This document shows, piece after piece, positions 46,020-47,686 of a stretch of 47,686 nucleotides of DNA. A model generated the notes under the pieces. The model ran no database searches, had not been told where the DNA came from, and worked only from the letters and a program-made list of their open reading frames with translations. Made by a program: the position numbers and the translations under genes. Within the stretch, counting starts at the first letter, position 1; each line of letters begins with the position of its first letter. The DNA is from Thermodesulfovibrionales bacterium (GTDB lineage Bacteria > Nitrospirota > Thermodesulfovibrionia > Thermodesulfovibrionales > SM23-35): positions 40,403-88,088 of the forward strand of contig JASEEX010000001.1 of the NCBI GenBank assembly GCA_030019415.1. Direction: 5' to 3'.

Positions 46020-47582
46020 TCAGTACTTTGCATAAGCACCAAAACTTTTCCCCACTGCTATCCGGGGAATGTCTTTTTCATCCTCAACCTCAACAAAGGT
46101 AACAGAGACAGGAAGTTTTTCTTTCAAAAGCCTATAACTTTCTTGAAATCTCTTGTCTTCTTTTACATCACATTTAATCCAGATAATAGTCAGTCTATCT
46201 TTAAAGCTGGAGAAATAGTTAAGAACCTTATAGATATTGTCAATTCCTGCATCTGTCAACAAGATATAATCAATTCCTTTTTCATTGTCCTTAATTTTGA
46301 GCATATATTGCTTGAGGTCATCAAGATGAAGCGTTGTTCCTCCTCCCTGGTATACCTTTAGCATATTATATACTCTATCCCCATCTCTTGTTGGCTCAAG
46401 CTCAAGGTTTCTGTCTGAGAAATTTATTACCCCTACCTTTGAACCATGCTCAAGATAATTCTTAGCAATAGCAAAGGCCCCAAGCACTGCATAGGAGATT
46501 TCTATGTCTGGATTTCGCATACTTCCTGAGGAATCTATGATTACCACTGCATCAGGGATAGATATTTCTTTATACCCTTCGAACTCCTCAAGTTCATACT
46601 TTTTTGAAAGCCCTGGAAGAACCTTCCCGTAACTTTCAACAGGACTGAAAGTGTCGATACTGTCATCTAACTCAAAATCTTTTATCTCATTGGGGTAGAG
46701 TGAGCCTTTTTTTGAAAATGCCTCTATGCGAACTGTGTAGCGTTGAGCCCTATTCTTGTACCAGCCAATATCTGACCTTTCAAGGTCTTTAACGAGGGAC
46801 TCCCTACCCGGGCTGATTCCTATACTCCTTTCCACTGTACCAGCGAGCTCCTTTAAAACCTCCCCAGCAATTTTTCTATATTCTTGTGGGTCGAACTCCC
46901 TGGCGATTTCCCTCATCGCTCTGTTAACTTCCTCTGAAGTAAAGTCACCTAAGGAAAAGATGCTAAATGGGAACATGGTCCTTTCATCCGCCAAACCTCC
47001 TATTATGTGAGAAAATCGCTTTATGTTGCTTTTAAGTCTGGCCTGGCTTGTATCAAGGAAGTCTATTTCGGAAAGCTCTTCTAATTTTCCCTTGAGTTCT
47101 CCTTCAGGCTCTGCTGTACCGAAATCTAAGCCGGTAACCTTTTGGCAGAAGCTCCTCAGGAGCTGGTCGGTCTTGCTTGCGACTGGCACTTCTTGATAAA
47201 CAGTAGCGACCTCCTCCAAGCCCTTGTTAATTATTAAATCTAGATTTGTAACGGTGTCATCATAAAGATTCCTTACTATATTTTTGTTAAATATCTCACC
47301 AAGCCAGTGATATTCTAATATTATAGTCTTTGCATCATAGGGATGTTTTGCCCAGTGATTTAGCTCGTGATGGAAAGCACCAAGCAAGGCCCTTTCACTC
47401 AATCTTTTGACAAGACTCTCCCCAATCAAGATTTTGTGCCTACGGCCAGAAAAATCTATCTGGCTTGTTGGAACATTGGAAACCTCTACCCTTGAGATAG
47501 GCGGATAGTATAAATCTTTCCTGGCTTGCTTGAAGACTCTATTTATTGTGTCTATCCCATCTTTATACTTAGTCCTCATCAT
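46020..47582 (-). CDS. VWA-domain protein with an N-terminal metallopeptidase-like domain
   Basis: A 520-residue protein. Near residue 90, GAFHHELNHWAKHPYDAK carries an HExxH-like HHELNHW motif of a putative zinc peptidase. The C-terminal third is a von Willebrand A domain with an intact MIDAS: DSSGSM, GGGTT and LTDAGID. Related VWA/metallopeptidase proteins are often paired with MoxR-type AAA ATPases; none lies in this window, but the upstream side is cut off 104 bp later. It is the first visible gene of the unit with the YkgJ and HsdR-N-like genes, with gaps of 46 and 29 bp. The start could be either of two adjacent ATGs. Confidence 0.75.
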   Translation of the reverse strand: MMRTKYKDGIDTINRVFKQARKDLYYPPISRVEVSNVPTSQIDFSGRRHKILIGESLVKRLSERALLGAFHHELNHWAKHPYDAKTIILEYHWLGEIFNKNIVRNLYDDTVTNLDLIINKGLEEVATVYQEVPVASKTDQLLRSFCQKVTGLDFGTAEPEGELKGKLEELSEIDFLDTSQARLKSNIKRFSHIIGGLADERTMFPFSIFSLGDFTSEEVNRAMREIAREFDPQEYRKIAGEVLKELAGTVERSIGISPGRESLVKDLERSDIGWYKNRAQRYTVRIEAFSKKGSLYPNEIKDFELDDSIDTFSPVESYGKVLPGLSKKYELEEFEGYKEISIPDAVVIIDSSGSMRNPDIEISYAVLGAFAIAKNYLEHGSKVGVINFSDRNLELEPTRDGDRVYNMLKVYQGGGTTLHLDDLKQYMLKIKDNEKGIDYILLTDAGIDNIYKVLNYFSSFKDRLTIIWIKCDVKEDKRFQESYRLLKEKLPVSVTFVEVEDEKDIPRIAVGKSFGAYAKY

Positions 47583-47686
47583 CTTCAGTTACAAAAATAT
47601 TATAACTGCTAATGCGAATAAATTCATGGAGGCGAATTGCCTCATCAAAAATCTATATAAAACTGAATCGTTGCCTCATTTAAAAA

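Noticed and set aside
47583-47686. Possible feature at the right edge
   Set aside because: Only a small gaggc/gcctc hairpin is visible; the stretch is too short to assign a promoter or gene.

Overview
The window reads as a chromosomal segment of an anaerobic, sulfur-metabolising bacterium, most likely a Thermodesulfovibrio-type member of the Nitrospirota. This assignment is an inference from gene content: a qmoABC locus, an 11-subunit complex I without NuoEFG, a H+-pyrophosphatase, and split F0 a/c genes. No rRNA, tRNA, CRISPR array or intact insertion sequence was seen.

Layout. 1-2.1 kb: end of a surface-polysaccharide region, with a coiled-coil protein carrying a 27-bp tandem repeat, a Wzz-like copolymerase and a broken PAP2 gene. 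2.2-11 kb: housekeeping genes, mostly minus strand: F0 subunits c and a, a divergent MerR regulator with a Cys-rich tail, an AlgC-like sugar-phosphate mutase, PBP1A, groEL/groES behind a perfect CIRCE operator, a rhomboid protease and DUF523. 11.0-11.6 kb: a gene-free stretch holding two palindromic elements. 11.6-13.9 kb: a 13-heme cytochrome c containing an EF-hand loop, plus its cytochrome b partner. 13.9-24.3 kb (minus): one long run pntAA-pntAB-pntB-nuoE-nuoF-fdhA-nfnA-nfnB. 24.5-34.5 kb (plus): divergent nuoABCDHIJKLMN. 34.5-37.2 kb: a secreted protein, a stand-alone AICAR transformylase, and a membrane zincin whose 3' end is ambiguous. 37.4-44.4 kb (minus): hppA and qmoCBA. 44.6-47.6 kb (minus): a degenerate HsdR-N-like protein, a YkgJ-type Cys-cluster protein and a VWA/metallopeptidase-like protein.

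Functionally the centre of the window is an energy-conservation island. The pnt-fdh-nfn run can interconvert formate, NADH, NADPH and reduced ferredoxin. Complex I lacks its own NADH module and lies back to back with an operon carrying NuoE/NuoF homologues and a formate dehydrogenase with the NuoG-type N-terminus. The multiheme cytochrome/cytochrome b pair and QmoABC connect the quinone pool to extracytoplasmic and sulfate-reduction electron flow. The pyrophosphatase recovers energy from the pyrophosphate made when sulfate is activated.

A second theme is small repeats: heptanucleotide tracts at five sites, a 15-bp palindrome present twice, and other palindromes. Several lie inside or at the ends of coding sequences, where they appear to have been absorbed into the proteins.
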